Shown: positions 27,426 to 36,374 of the stretch, piece by piece | Layout: each line of letters opens with the position of its first letter | Numbering within the stretch: the first letter of the stretch is position 1 | Assembly: GCF_027257175.1 (NCBI RefSeq) | Contig: NZ_JAPFGD010000008.1 | Span: 186,001 to 250,000 of the forward strand | Source of the DNA: Castellaniella sp. S9 | GTDB taxonomy: Bacteria; Pseudomonadota; Gammaproteobacteria; Burkholderiales; Burkholderiaceae_B | Length of the DNA stretch: 64,000 nucleotides | Direction: 5' to 3' | The notes under the pieces: model-generated | Databases searched by the model: none | Told to the model about the DNA's origin: nothing | The model's input: the letters and a program-made list of their open reading frames with translations, nothing else | Translations under genes and position numbers: made by a program

Positions 27426-28394
27426 TTATTCGACGACCTTGGTCGCGGACTTGATGAGCGCGTCGGACAGCGTCGCGCCCTGGCGCTGGGCCGCGCCGGG
27501 ATTGACGTAGAGCTCGAGCTTGTCGCTGGTCTGCGAGGCGATGGCGCCGGGCTTTTCACCCTTGAGGATGCGTACGACGAGTTTGCCCGTCTGCAACCCC
27601 AGGTCGTGGTAATTCACGCCCAGGGCGGCAATGGCGCCGCGCGTCACGCTGTCGGTGTCCGAGGCGATCAGCGGGATCTTGGCCGACTCGCCCACCTTGA
27701 CCAGGGCCTCGTAGGCCGAGACCACGTTGTTGTCGGTATTGGTGTAGATGGCGTCCACCTTGCCCACGAGGCTGCGGGCGGCCGCGCCCACGTCCACGGT
27801 GCGTGCCGCCGAGGCCTCGACCAGGGTCATGCCGGCCTTGGGCAGCAGTTCGCGCAGGCGCTTGACCACCACCACGGAGTTGGCTTCGCCGGGGTTGTAG
27901 ACCATGCCGATTTTCTTGGCGTTGGGCACGACCTTCTGAATGAGTTCGATCTGCTTTTCCAGGGACAATGCGTCGGACACGCCGGTGACGTTGGTCCCCG
28001 AGGCCTCCATCGTAGGCACGAGCTGGGCCGCCACCGGATCGGTGACCGCCGAGTACACCACCGGGACGGCCTTGGTGGCGGCCACCACCGCCTGGGCCGA
28101 GGGCGTGGCGATCGCGACGATCACGTCGGGCTTGTCGCCGATGAACTTGCGGGCGATCTGGGCGGCGATCGCGGTATTGCCCTGCGCGGTCTGGAATTGC
28201 CACTCGAGACCCTTGGCTTCGGTATAGCCCGCGGCCGCGAGCGCTTCGTGGACGCCGTCCTTGACCGAGTCGAGCGCCGGGTGCTCGACGATCGAGGTGA
28301 CCGCCACCGATTGGGCGAAAACGGCCGGCGCAGCCAGCATGCCCGCGATCGCGGCCACGCCGGCGAGCTTGCGGATGGAAGGGTTCAACGTCAT
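27426..28394 (-). CDS. ABC transporter substrate-binding protein (PF04392, TrpX-like)
   Basis: Periplasmic binding protein of 322 residues. Signal peptide: basic start, then LAGVAAIAGMLAAPAVFAQS with cleavage after VFA. The mature part has the PF04392 pattern: VAVTSIVEHPALDSVKDGVHEAL, VVYSAVTDPVAAQLV, and the C-terminal YVNPGAAQRQGATL. Relatives bind aromatic amino acids (TrpX) or other small molecules, so the ligand here is uncertain. The ATG at 28392-28394 has AGGAG in its leader. First gene of the three-gene importer operon. Confidence 0.92.
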   Translation of the reverse strand: MTLNPSIRKLAGVAAIAGMLAAPAVFAQSVAVTSIVEHPALDSVKDGVHEALAAAGYTEAKGLEWQFQTAQGNTAIAAQIARKFIGDKPDVIVAIATPSAQAVVAATKAVPVVYSAVTDPVAAQLVPTMEASGTNVTGVSDALSLEKQIELIQKVVPNAKKIGMVYNPGEANSVVVVKRLRELLPKAGMTLVEASAARTVDVGAAARSLVGKVDAIYTNTDNNVVSAYEALVKVGESAKIPLIASDTDSVTRGAIAALGVNYHDLGLQTGKLVVRILKGEKPGAIASQTSDKLELYVNPGAAQRQGATLSDALIKSATKVVE

Positions 28395-28464
28395 GGAAGA
28401 GCTCCTGTGGACAAGGGCGCACTGGCCGCGGCGGCGGGTCGCCGCGCGGACCGGCGTCAGTCTA

Positions 28465-28494
28465 CCCCTGGACGGCCGTGACGGTCTTCAGGGG
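28465..28494 (-). other. Hairpin in the leader of the ABC importer operon
   Basis: CCCCTG (28465-28470) pairs with CAGGGG (28489-28494), with a further imperfect GAC/GTC stem inside. It lies about 70 bases before the binding-protein ATG. It could end transcription from the upstream gene or be part of the leader; no T-run and no recognisable riboswitch core is present. Confidence 0.35.
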
Positions 28495-28539
28495 ATATCC
28501 CTGCCGGCGTCGCCCGATCGCGCATTCCGGGGGGCGGGC

Positions 28540-29328
28540 TCATATTCTAACGTGCCCGGACGCATTTCCGCCCCCTTCCGCCAGCAGCGCGCGCGCCCAG
28601 CGCGTGCACGGCAGGCCGCAAGTCCGTTCCAGATCGGAGGCCCGGTCCAGCAGCGCCTGGCGGCCGACCTCGAGCGGCGGACCCTTGAAGGCCAGGACGA
28701 CCAGATTGCCCTCGTCGACCTCCGGCAGGCCGAGCACGCGGCCGCCGAAGGCCTCGGAAATATGCCGTATGTTGCGCGCGTAGCTCTCGTGGCGGCCAAA
28801 GAGGTTCACGGTCATGATGCCGCCGGTATCGGCCAGCGCCCGATGACAATCCTGGTAGAAGGACAGGCTGTCGCATACCGGCCCCCGGGCCTGCGAGTCG
28901 TACAGGTCGACCATCAGCGCACGATAGCGGTCGGCCTGTTCGGGGCGGGCGACCCATTCCAGGGCGTCCTCGTGGTCGATCGCCGAGCGCGCCGCGCCGG
29001 GCAGGCGGAAGAACGCGCGGCACATCGCCGTCACCATGGGGTTGTACTCGACGGTGCGCACGCGCGCGGGCGTGTGCGCCAGGGTGAAGCGCAGCAAGGA
29101 GCCCGCGCCCAGGCCCAGGATGCCCACCTGATCCCGCGCGCGCGGAGCGAGGAACAAAAGCCAGGCCATCATCTGCTGGGTATACGCCAGGACCAGTTCG
29201 GAGGGCCGGCCGATCCGCATCGCGCCCTGGATCCATTCGGAACCCAGATGCAGGTAGCGGATCCCGGCTTCCTCGGAAAGCGTGGGGATGTCGGCCGTCG
29301 CCGCGCCCCCCGCCGATCGCCGCGCCAC
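28540..29328 (-). CDS. Spermidine synthase-like methyltransferase-fold protein
   Basis: A 262-residue protein with a Rossmann nucleotide fold: VGILGLGAGSLLRFTL (glycine loop), VRTVEYNPMVTAMCRAFF (acidic residue at the end of strand 2), and RALMVDLYDSQARGP with GGIMTVNLFGRHESY. This is the layout of the stand-alone spermidine-synthase-like family. The true polyamine catalytic motif (a DGGDG-type loop) is not obvious, so a different aminopropyl or methyl transfer is possible. The GTG at 29326-29328 is chosen because it sits two bases after the thiolase stop and fits relatives' N termini; no Shine-Dalgarno is visible. Confidence 0.75.
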   Translation of the reverse strand: MARRSAGGAATADIPTLSEEAGIRYLHLGSEWIQGAMRIGRPSELVLAYTQQMMAWLLFLAPRARDQVGILGLGAGSLLRFTLAHTPARVRTVEYNPMVTAMCRAFFRLPGAARSAIDHEDALEWVARPEQADRYRALMVDLYDSQARGPVCDSLSFYQDCHRALADTGGIMTVNLFGRHESYARNIRHISEAFGGRVLGLPEVDEGNLVVLAFKGPPLEVGRQALLDRASDLERTCGLPCTRWARALLAEGGGNASGHVRI

Positions 29329-29330
29329 GG

Positions 29331-30512
29331 TCAGAGACGCTCGAAGATGGCTGCGATGCCCTGCCCGCCGCCGATGCACATGGTCACCAGCGCATAGCGC
29401 CCGCCGGTGCGCCGCAGTTCGTGCACGGCCTTGACGGTGAGGATGGCGCCGGTGGCGCCGATCGGATGGCCCAGCGCAATGCCGCTGCCGTTGGGGTTGA
29501 GTTTTTCCGGATCGAAGCCGAGTTCGCGTGCCACGGCGCAGGCCTGCGCGGCAAAGGCCTCGTTGGCCTCGATCACGTCGATCTGGTCCAGCGACAGGTC
29601 CGCCCGCGTCAGCGCGAGGCGGGTGGCGGGCACCGGGCCGATGCCCATGTATTGCGGATCGACCCCTGCGTGGGCGTACGAGACCAGGCGCGCCAGCGGC
29701 TCTAGGCCGCGGGCGCGCGCCGCCTCGGCGGTGGCCATCAGCACCGCCGCCGCGCCGTCGTTGATGCCCGAGGCGTTGCCCGCGGTGACCGTGCCGTTGT
29801 CCTTGGCAAACACGGGCTTGAGCTTGCCGAAGCCCTCGACCGAGGCGTCCGTGCGCACATGCTCGTCCTGGTCGAACACGACCTCGCCCTGGCGGGTGCG
29901 GCGCACGACCGGCACGATCTGCGCCTCGAAGCGGCCCTCGGCGATGGCCCGGGCCGCGCGTTGGTGGGACACCAGCGCCAGCGCGTCCTGTTCCTCGCGG
30001 CTGACGCCATACCGGCGGGCGACGTTCTCGGCGGTCACCCCCATGTGGTGGCGCTCGAACGGATCCGAGAGCGCGCCGACCATCATGTCGACCAGGCGAT
30101 CGTCGCCCATGCGCGCGCCCCAGCGGTGGGCGGGCGCGGAATACGGGGCGCGGCTCATGCTCTCGGCCCCCGCGCCGATGGCGATCTCGGCGTCGCCCAG
30201 CCGCAGGGCCTGCGCCGCCGACACGATCGCCTGCAGGCCCGAGCCGCACAAGCGATTGACGTTGAAGGCCGGCGTCGCCTCGCCGATCCCGCCATCCAGC
30301 GCGGCCACGCGCGACAAGTACATGTCGCGCGGCTCGGTGTTGATGACGTGGCCGAACACCACGTGTCCCACATCGGCGGCGGGCACCTGTCCGCGCTCGA
30401 GCACGGCGCGCACGACCGTGGCGCCCAGCTCGCAGGGGGACACGTCCTTGAGGCCGCCCCCAAAATCGCCGACGGCGGTGCGGCAGGCCTGGACGATGAC
30501 GACGTCGTGCAT
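29331..30512 (-). CDS. Acetyl-CoA C-acetyltransferase (thiolase)
   Basis: Thiolase of 393 residues catalysing reversible condensation or thiolysis of acyl-CoA. Catalytic residues: the nucleophilic Cys in NRLCGSGLQAIV, His in GHPIGATGAIL, and the second Cys in TMCIGGGQG. The ATG at 30510-30512 (MHDVVIVQACRTAVG) has AGGAG six bases upstream, and the length matches biosynthetic/PaaJ-type thiolases. Whether it serves acetoacetyl-CoA synthesis or degradation of longer chains is not clear; no other beta-oxidation gene adjoins it. A stop/start gap of two bases couples it to the spermidine-synthase-like gene. Confidence 0.94.
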   Translation of the reverse strand: MHDVVIVQACRTAVGDFGGGLKDVSPCELGATVVRAVLERGQVPAADVGHVVFGHVINTEPRDMYLSRVAALDGGIGEATPAFNVNRLCGSGLQAIVSAAQALRLGDAEIAIGAGAESMSRAPYSAPAHRWGARMGDDRLVDMMVGALSDPFERHHMGVTAENVARRYGVSREEQDALALVSHQRAARAIAEGRFEAQIVPVVRRTRQGEVVFDQDEHVRTDASVEGFGKLKPVFAKDNGTVTAGNASGINDGAAAVLMATAEAARARGLEPLARLVSYAHAGVDPQYMGIGPVPATRLALTRADLSLDQIDVIEANEAFAAQACAVARELGFDPEKLNPNGSGIALGHPIGATGAILTVKAVHELRRTGGRYALVTMCIGGGQGIAAIFERL

Positions 30513-30616
30513 GGTGAGACTCCTGAAAAGATGCGGATTCCCGCGCGGCACGAAGCATGCCGGCGGAGCGTTCATGGCCTATAGTAGCGCGCCCTCGATG
30601 CGCGGGGCGCCGCGAA

Positions 30617-33145
30617 TCATGCCGGGGGCTCGAAATCCAGGGCCTTCATGGCGGCGGTCAGCGTGCGCGCGGCGCCCTCGTAACCCTGCCACGGCGTGTT
30701 GCCTCGGTCCAGGCGCTCGTGAATATTGCGGATGTGCCACTGGGCGGAACCCTGCAGCCCATCGATTTCGGGCCAGGCGACCGGCACCGACACGCCCAGG
30801 CCGGGCCGGGCCCGCAAGGACCACGCCGCCACCGTCGTGGCCCCGAAACCATTGCGCAGATAATCGATGAATATCCTGCCCACGCGGTTGCGCGGGCCGC
30901 TCTTTGCGACAAAACGCCTGGGAAAGGTTCCGGCCAGGTGCCGCACGATCGCCCGCGAAAAGCCCTTGACCACATCCCACTCGTGATGGCGTTTCAGCGG
31001 CACGACGACGTGCAAGCCCTTGCCGCCGCTGGTCTTGGCAAAGGCGGCAAGGCCCAGTTCCTCGAGGAATGTCCGCAGCACCACGGCAGCCTCCTGCATC
31101 GCGGCCCACTCCACCCCTTTGCCCGGGTCCAGGTCGAAGACCATGCGGTCCGGCCTGTCGATGCGCGTCTTCCTCGCATTCCAGGTGTGGAATTCCATGA
31201 CGTTCATTTGCGCCGCCGCCAGCAGGCCCCGTGCCGCCGACACCTCCATCAGCGGGTCGTGGTCGGGGTCCAGCTCGGGCGACAGCAGCCTCATGCCGGA
31301 CAGTGCCGGCCCGTCCATGTGTTTCTGGAAGAAGACCTCGCCGCCCACGCCGTCCGGGGTGCGCACCAGCGAAACCGGGCGGCCCTTCAAGTGCGGCAGC
31401 ATCAGTTCGCCGACCAGCGCGTAATAGCGGACCAGATCGATCTTGCGCGTACCGGTGGCGGCGTCGACGACGCGTTCCGGATGCGTGACCTTGAGGGTGC
31501 CCAGCGGGCTGTCGGCCGCCCGTGGATTGTCGCCGGATGCCTTCCGGCGTCCTTGAGCTGCGATCGGCATGCTGTTCTCCCTGATGATGGCTTGGGCCGG
31601 CTTGTCGCTGCGCAGCCCATGGAACACGGCGTGGCGTATGCGTCCGCTGCGTGTCCACTGGCCGAATGAAACCTCGGCCAACAGCTCCGGCCTGACCCAG
31701 TGCGCCTTGCCGTCCATGCCGGTCGGCTGCGCGAAGGGCCGGACATCCGCTGCCAGCGCATCCAGTTTCCCGCGAATATCCGCGAGGCTGCGGCCATTGA
31801 AGCCCGTGCCCACATTGCCGGCGTAAAGCAGGCGGCCCCGGGCATCATGCACGCCCAGCAGCAGCGATCCGATGCCCACACGCGCACCGCGCGGATCCGT
31901 GTAGCCGCCGATGACGAATTCCTGCCGCAGGCCGCAGCGCAGCTTGATCCAGTCGCCCGAGCGCCCGCAGGTGTAGCGCGACGCCTTGCGTTTGCCGATG
32001 ACGCCTTCCAGTCCCAGACGACAGGCCGAGACGAGGATGTCGGCGGGTGCCGTCTCGAACGTGGCGCTGTATCGCAAGGGACCCTCGTCCCCATCCGTCC
32101 CCTGCAACAGGTCGGCCAGCATGCCGCGTCGGATCGACAGCGGCACCGTGCGCAGGTCGCGCCCCCGGCTGTAGGGCAGGTCGAACAGGTAATATACGAT
32201 GCGGCCGGTGCGTGCCGTATCGAAGGCGCCCTGCAGGGCCTGGAAGTCGGGCAGTCCGTGCGCATCCAGCATGGCGATCTCACCGTCATACCAGCCGGGG
32301 GGCAGGCCGCGGCGCCGGAACTCCGCGGCCAGATGCGGCAGGCGTGCCGTCCAGTCATTGCCGTTGCGCGTGAACAGGCGCGCCCCGCCGGTGTCGACGC
32401 GCGCCAACAGTCGATAGCCGTCGAACTTGATCTCATAGAGCCAGGCCTCGGCGTCGGCGGGAGGGCCGTCGGCCAGCGTGGCCAGCTGCGGTTTCAGCGT
32501 CGCCGGCAGCGCCGATCTCGTGCCCGCGACCGGACCGGCCCCGGCATCGCGACGCCGCGCGGCAGGCGGTCGAGGGCTGCGCAGATGCGCCACGCTGCCG
32601 GGCATCTCATCCACCACGCTGAAGTCCGCCGACGGCCTCGCGAACTCGTCCTTTTCCTTGATCAGGAGCCAGCTGTCCTGGCGGCCGGACCGGCCTTTCA
32701 TGCGCACCAGGGCCCACCGTCCCTTGAGCTTGTGCCCATGCAGCTCGAAGACGAGCTTGCCCTTGCGGTAGCCCTCGCGGGCATCGCCCAGCGGCCGCCA
32801 GAAGCCCTTGTCCCAGATGACGACCTTGCCCGCCCCGTATTGCCCGGCGGGGATCTCGCCTTCGAAGCCGCCATACGAGATGGGATGGTCCTCGACATGC
32901 ACCGCCATGCGCTTGTCCGCCGGATCATAGCTGGGCCCTTTGGGCACCGCCCAGCTTTTCATGGCGTCATCCAGTTCGAGGCGAAAGTCATAATGCAGGC
33001 GTCGCGCCCAGTGCTTCTGCACCACGAAGGATGGGGCCGACGCGTCCGCCCGGCCCCCGTCGGCCGGCTCGGCCGTCATGCTGAAGTCGCGCTTGGCCTT
33101 GTAATGCGCGAGCGCGTCCGCCTTGGGCACGGGGTGGACCGACAT
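30617..33145 (-). CDS. ligD: Multifunctional NHEJ DNA ligase LigD
   Basis: ATP-dependent end-joining enzyme of 842 residues. Domain order: 3'-phosphoesterase (about 40-165; KHWARRLHYDFRLEL and HVEDHPISYGGFEGEIP), ATP-dependent ligase (about 218-520; catalytic Lys240 in YEIKFDGYRL), then the primase/polymerase domain (about 560-842; HPERVV, VFDLDPGKGVEW, VVPLKRHHEW). This order is that of Pseudomonas LigD, unlike the POL-PE-LIG order in mycobacteria. The ATG at 33143-33145 lies two bases after the Ku stop. Together they form a complete two-component NHEJ system. Confidence 0.97.
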   Translation of the reverse strand: MSVHPVPKADALAHYKAKRDFSMTAEPADGGRADASAPSFVVQKHWARRLHYDFRLELDDAMKSWAVPKGPSYDPADKRMAVHVEDHPISYGGFEGEIPAGQYGAGKVVIWDKGFWRPLGDAREGYRKGKLVFELHGHKLKGRWALVRMKGRSGRQDSWLLIKEKDEFARPSADFSVVDEMPGSVAHLRSPRPPAARRRDAGAGPVAGTRSALPATLKPQLATLADGPPADAEAWLYEIKFDGYRLLARVDTGGARLFTRNGNDWTARLPHLAAEFRRRGLPPGWYDGEIAMLDAHGLPDFQALQGAFDTARTGRIVYYLFDLPYSRGRDLRTVPLSIRRGMLADLLQGTDGDEGPLRYSATFETAPADILVSACRLGLEGVIGKRKASRYTCGRSGDWIKLRCGLRQEFVIGGYTDPRGARVGIGSLLLGVHDARGRLLYAGNVGTGFNGRSLADIRGKLDALAADVRPFAQPTGMDGKAHWVRPELLAEVSFGQWTRSGRIRHAVFHGLRSDKPAQAIIRENSMPIAAQGRRKASGDNPRAADSPLGTLKVTHPERVVDAATGTRKIDLVRYYALVGELMLPHLKGRPVSLVRTPDGVGGEVFFQKHMDGPALSGMRLLSPELDPDHDPLMEVSAARGLLAAAQMNVMEFHTWNARKTRIDRPDRMVFDLDPGKGVEWAAMQEAAVVLRTFLEELGLAAFAKTSGGKGLHVVVPLKRHHEWDVVKGFSRAIVRHLAGTFPRRFVAKSGPRNRVGRIFIDYLRNGFGATTVAAWSLRARPGLGVSVPVAWPEIDGLQGSAQWHIRNIHERLDRGNTPWQGYEGAARTLTAAMKALDFEPPA

Positions 33146-33147
33146 GC

Positions 33148-34116
33148 CTAGGCGGCCTTGCTGCCGGGCCTGGCGGCCGCTTTCCTGGCGGTCTTGCTGC
33201 GCGCGGCGGTCTTGGCGGTCGACGTTTTCCGGGTAGACTTCTTGGGCGCCGGCTTCTTGGGCGCGGCTTTCCTGGCCTGCGGTTTCGCCGGTGAACGCTC
33301 CGGCTTGCCGCCCTTCTGGAGGCTGCGGCGCAGCATCTCCGTCAGGTCCAGGATCTTGGCGCTGCCCGGACCGGCGTCCTGCGTTGCGGGCTCGCTGACG
33401 ACTTCGATCTGGCCCGCCTCCACTTTTTCCTGCACCAACCGCAGGATCTGCTCCTTGAAAGAATCCGTGAAAGCGTCGGGGTTCCACGGCCCGCTCATGT
33501 CCTCGACCAACTGCGTGCCCATGGCCATCTCCTTGTCGGTGAGGCCGGTGGACCGGCTGTCTTCGGCCGGCAGCTCGAGGTCCTCCCACGGGCGGATCTC
33601 ATCGCCCCAGCGCAGCAGATTGAGGATGAGGGCGGGTCCGCAAGGCAGCAGCAAGGCCAGGTGCTGCCGCGTCTGGATCACGACTTTGGCAATACCCACC
33701 TTGTTCGTCTTGCGCAGCACCTCGCGCAGCAAGGCATACACTTTTGCGCCCTTGTTGATGGGCGACATGTAGTAGGGCCGATCCAGATAGACGAACGGAA
33801 TGTCCTTCAAGGGCACGAACGACTCGATTTCGACGGTCTGCGTGGCCTCCGGATAGGCCGCGGCGATTTCTTCGCGCGACAGCACCACGTACCGGCCGTC
33901 CTCGTACTCGATGCCTTTGACGATGTCTTCCCTGGCGATTTCCTTGCCGGTCGCCTTATTGACGCGTTTGTAGCCCACCGGTTCCATGCTGCGCCGGTCC
34001 AGCCAGTCGAAATCGATCGACTGCGTCTCGGTGGCGGAATGCAGGGCGACCGGTATGTGGACCAAGCCGAACGAAATGGCGCCTTTCCACAGGATGCGCT
34101 TGCTGGGGGCGGCCAT
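33148..34116 (-). CDS. ku: DNA end-binding protein Ku
   Basis: Homodimeric bacterial Ku, 322 residues, that threads onto double-strand ends and recruits LigD. The Ku core begins RILWKGAISFGLVHIPVAL, with KEIAREDIVKGIEYEDGRYV and YMSPINKGAKVYALLREVL. The last 55 residues are a Lys/Ala/Pro-rich tail of the 'extended' bacterial Ku type, which in other species modulates DNA binding. The ATG at 34114-34116 has AGGAGG upstream. First gene of the ku-ligD pair and divergent from xthA, with 151 bases between the two starts. Confidence 0.97.
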   Translation of the reverse strand: MAAPSKRILWKGAISFGLVHIPVALHSATETQSIDFDWLDRRSMEPVGYKRVNKATGKEIAREDIVKGIEYEDGRYVVLSREEIAAAYPEATQTVEIESFVPLKDIPFVYLDRPYYMSPINKGAKVYALLREVLRKTNKVGIAKVVIQTRQHLALLLPCGPALILNLLRWGDEIRPWEDLELPAEDSRSTGLTDKEMAMGTQLVEDMSGPWNPDAFTDSFKEQILRLVQEKVEAGQIEVVSEPATQDAGPGSAKILDLTEMLRRSLQKGGKPERSPAKPQARKAAPKKPAPKKSTRKTSTAKTAARSKTARKAAARPGSKAA

Positions 34117-34190
34117 GGTGTGTCCTCCTGTCTCGCGTTGACGGATTGAACCAGCGGGCAGCAAGAGGCGTTCCCACCGCCGGCTGCGGG

Positions 34191-34222
34191 GCGCCCGCGC
34201 CCGGACGCGAGGGACCGGGCGC
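34191..34222. other. Inverted repeat in the ku-xthA divergent region
   Basis: GCGCCCG (34191-34197) and CGGGCGC (34216-34222) form a seven-base-pair repeat around an 18-base loop. The position between two divergent repair genes could allow shared control, but GC-rich repeats of this size are common in such DNA. Confidence 0.25.
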
Positions 34223-34267
34223 TGATAACATGGTGGCCCCTGCGCCATCAAAAGAATCCTTCAAGCC

Positions 34268-35053
34268 ATGAAACTCGCCACCTGGAACGTCAACTCCCTG
34301 AACGTGCGCCTGCAGCACGTGCTGGACTGGCTGGACGCCAATCCGGTCGACGCGCTGTGCCTGCAGGAGCTGAAGCTGCCCGACGAGAAGTTCCCGGCCG
34401 AGGCCTTTGCACAGCGCGGCTACCAGGCCTGCTGGGTGGGCCAGAAGACCTACAACGGCGTCGCCATCGTCAGCCGCGCCGCCGGCGTCGAAATCCAGCG
34501 CAATATGCCCGACCACGGCGATCCGCAAAGCCGCATCATCGCCGCCACCCTGCCCTGCGCGGACGGCCGGCCCTTGCGGGTCATCAGCGCCTATTGCCCC
34601 AACGGCCAGTCGGTGGGCAGCGACAAGTACGCCTACAAGCTCGACTGGTACGCGCGGCTGCGCGACTGGCTCGGCGACGAATTGCGCCGCTATCCGCGCC
34701 TCGCGATCCTGGGCGACTACAACGTGGCGCCCGCCGACGAGGACGTCCACGATCCCGCGGCCTGGGAGGGCGACGTCCTGGTGTCGGCGCCCGAGCGCGC
34801 GGCCTTCGAGGCCCTGCTCGGGCTGGGCCTGTCCGATACCTTCCGGCAATTCGAGCAGCCGCCGAAAGCCTTCACCTGGTGGGATTACCGGCGTTTCGCC
34901 TTCCGGCGCAACGCGGGCCTGCGCATCGACCATATCCTCGCCTCGCACTCCCTCGCGCCGCAATGCCGATCCTGCGTCGTCGACAAGGCGCCGCGGGGCT
35001 GGGACAAGCCCTCGGACCATGCGCCGGTGATCGCGGAGTTCGCCATCCCCTGA
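34268..35053 (+). CDS. xthA: Exodeoxyribonuclease III
   Basis: Mg2+-dependent AP endonuclease and 3'-5' exonuclease of base-excision repair, 261 residues. Motifs of the exonuclease III family: KLATWNVNSLNVRL, LCLQELKLPDEKFP (catalytic Glu), ISAYCPNG, LGDYNVAP, RIDHILAS and the terminal SDHAPVI. It diverges from the ku-ligD operon, so the region groups single-strand and double-strand break repair. No strong promoter motif can be named in the 151-base gap. Confidence 0.97.
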   Translation: MKLATWNVNSLNVRLQHVLDWLDANPVDALCLQELKLPDEKFPAEAFAQRGYQACWVGQKTYNGVAIVSRAAGVEIQRNMPDHGDPQSRIIAATLPCADGRPLRVISAYCPNGQSVGSDKYAYKLDWYARLRDWLGDELRRYPRLAILGDYNVAPADEDVHDPAAWEGDVLVSAPERAAFEALLGLGLSDTFRQFEQPPKAFTWWDYRRFAFRRNAGLRIDHILASHSLAPQCRSCVVDKAPRGWDKPSDHAPVIAEFAIP

Positions 35054-35117
35054 CCGCGCGCGGCCCTTGCGGCGGGCCGCGACACGCGCCGCGCCTACAC
35101 GAGGCGCCCCACGCCGT

Positions 35118-35123
35118 TATAAT
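35118..35123 (+). promoter_or_regulatory. Consensus -10 TATAAT before the orf-gmk-rpoZ-spoT unit
   Basis: A perfect TATAAT at 35118-35123, 32 bases before the ATG at 35156, in otherwise GC-rich sequence. No good -35 is seen at 16-18 bases. It probably drives the 114-residue gene and gmk, rpoZ and spoT. Confidence 0.5.
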
Positions 35124-35155
35124 TTCCACGCATCGCCGCCGCAAAAGACAGACCC

Positions 35156-35500
35156 ATGCCCCTGGACAGCCGCCTGGTCGACCGCATCGACCAGGGCTAT
35201 GTACTCGACATCACCCTCGAAGACCTGGATTTCCGCGTCTACGTCGCCTTGCGCGAGGCCGACGTCGAGCACGTCGCCGGCCTCGTGCCGCCGGAACGAT
35301 TCCAGCGGGACGGCGACGTGCACGTGGCTGCGATCGATGACGATGACGACGCCTCCGAACAAATCCAGGACGTGCTGTTCAACCTGAACCCGGGCGATAC
35401 GATCGTCTTTCTGTGCACCGGCCCCGACGCCTACCGCGACGCGCTGGCGGAACTGGGCGTGACGCACCCTCCCTTCCAATCACCGAACGCCTCCTCATGA
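35156..35500 (+). CDS. Hypothetical 114-residue acidic protein coupled to gmk
   Basis: I do not recognise this protein. It begins [18 protein letters not shown] and is acidic, with a run IDDDDDASE in the middle and the phrase [20 protein letters not shown] near the C terminus; it has no membrane segment or signal peptide. Reality is supported by three facts: a perfect TATAAT upstream, coding-like third-position GC bias, and a 4-base ATGA overlap with gmk that couples their translation. In many relatives yicC occupies the position before gmk. It may be a lineage-specific partner of the gmk-rpoZ-spoT unit; no function is claimed. Confidence 0.72.
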   Translation: MPLDSRLVDRIDQGYVLDITLEDLDFRVYVALREADVEHVAGLVPPERFQRDGDVHVAAIDDDDDASEQIQDVLFNLNPGDTIVFLCTGPDAYRDALAELGVTHPPFQSPNASS

Positions 35501-36147
35501 CGCAGCGCTCCGGCAACATTTTCATGATCGTCGCCCCTAGCGGCGCCGGCAAATCCAGCCTGGTCAACGCCCTGCTCGCCCGGGACGAATCCCTGGCGCT
35601 GTCGATCTCCTGCACCACACGCACGCCGCGGCCCGGCGAGCAGGACAAGCGCCATTATTTATTCGTCGGGCACGGAGAATTCCAGTCATTGCGCGATGAG
35701 GGCGGCATGCTCGAATGGGCCGAGGTCCACGGCAACTTCTATGGGACGCCGCGCGAGCCCGTCGAACGCGCGCTGACGGCCGGCACGGACGTCATCCTCG
35801 AGATCGACTGGCAGGGCGCGCGCCAGATCCGCGACCATTATCCGCAGGCGGTCGGCATATTCATCCTGCCGCCGTCGATCGAAGCCCTCGAGACGCGCCT
35901 CAAGACACGCGGGCAGGACGCCCCCCAAGTCATTGCACGCCGCCTGCTGGCGGCCGGAGGCGAAATGGCGCATGCGTCCGATTGCGAATATGTTATTATT
36001 AATCAAGAATTTAGCCTTGCGGTAGAGCAGCTTTGCCATATCGTCGCCGCCACCCGGCTGCGCTATGCCACGCAGGCCGCCCGCCATGCCGAGCTCTTCA
36101 CCCAACTGGGCATCCGCAAGACGCCCTTGCCCTCAACCAACCCCTGA
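35497..36147 (+). CDS. gmk: Guanylate kinase
   Basis: Phosphorylates GMP to GDP with ATP. The 216-residue protein shows P-loop [14 protein letters not shown], the GMP-binding stretch [13 protein letters not shown] and [12 protein letters not shown], and [14 protein letters not shown]. The start is the ATG at 35497 overlapping the previous stop. Ten bases separate its stop from the rpoZ ATG. The order gmk-rpoZ-spoT is widely conserved in proteobacteria and joins GTP supply with (p)ppGpp metabolism. Confidence 0.98.
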   Translation: MTQRSGNIFMIVAPSGAGKSSLVNALLARDESLALSISCTTRTPRPGEQDKRHYLFVGHGEFQSLRDEGGMLEWAEVHGNFYGTPREPVERALTAGTDVILEIDWQGARQIRDHYPQAVGIFILPPSIEALETRLKTRGQDAPQVIARRLLAAGGEMAHASDCEYVIINQEFSLAVEQLCHIVAATRLRYATQAARHAELFTQLGIRKTPLPSTNP

Positions 36148-36157
36148 CAAGACACTT

Positions 36158-36361
36158 ATGGCCCGCATCACCGTAGAAGACTGCCTCGAACAAGTCCCCA
36201 ACCGCTTCGACCTGACGCTGGTCGCCACCTACCGTGCGCGCGAGTTGGCCCAAGGCCACGAATCCCGCATCGAAACCCACAACAAGCCCACCGTCACCGC
36301 CTTGCGCGAGATCGCCGCGGGCCTGGTCGGGACCGAGATGCTGCGCAAGGTCCCGACCTGA
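36158..36361 (+). CDS. rpoZ: RNA polymerase omega subunit
   Basis: Small RNA polymerase subunit that assists beta' folding and takes part in the ppGpp site. The 67 residues begin [19 protein letters not shown] and contain RARELAQG and [14 protein letters not shown], the family hallmarks. It lies between gmk and spoT as expected, 13 bases before the spoT ATG. Confidence 0.97.
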   Translation: MARITVEDCLEQVPNRFDLTLVATYRARELAQGHESRIETHNKPTVTALREIAAGLVGTEMLRKVPT

Positions 36362-36374
36362 CCGGAGGCGGCCC

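Noticed and set aside
28395-28539. Riboswitch (T-box or amino-acid type) before the ABC importer
   Set aside because: Only a simple CCCCTG/CAGGGG hairpin is visible; no conserved core or anti-terminator arrangement could be recognised.
35156-35500. The 114-residue frame before gmk as a spurious frame
   Set aside because: Kept as a real gene because of the TATAAT upstream and the ATGA overlap with gmk, though its family is unknown.
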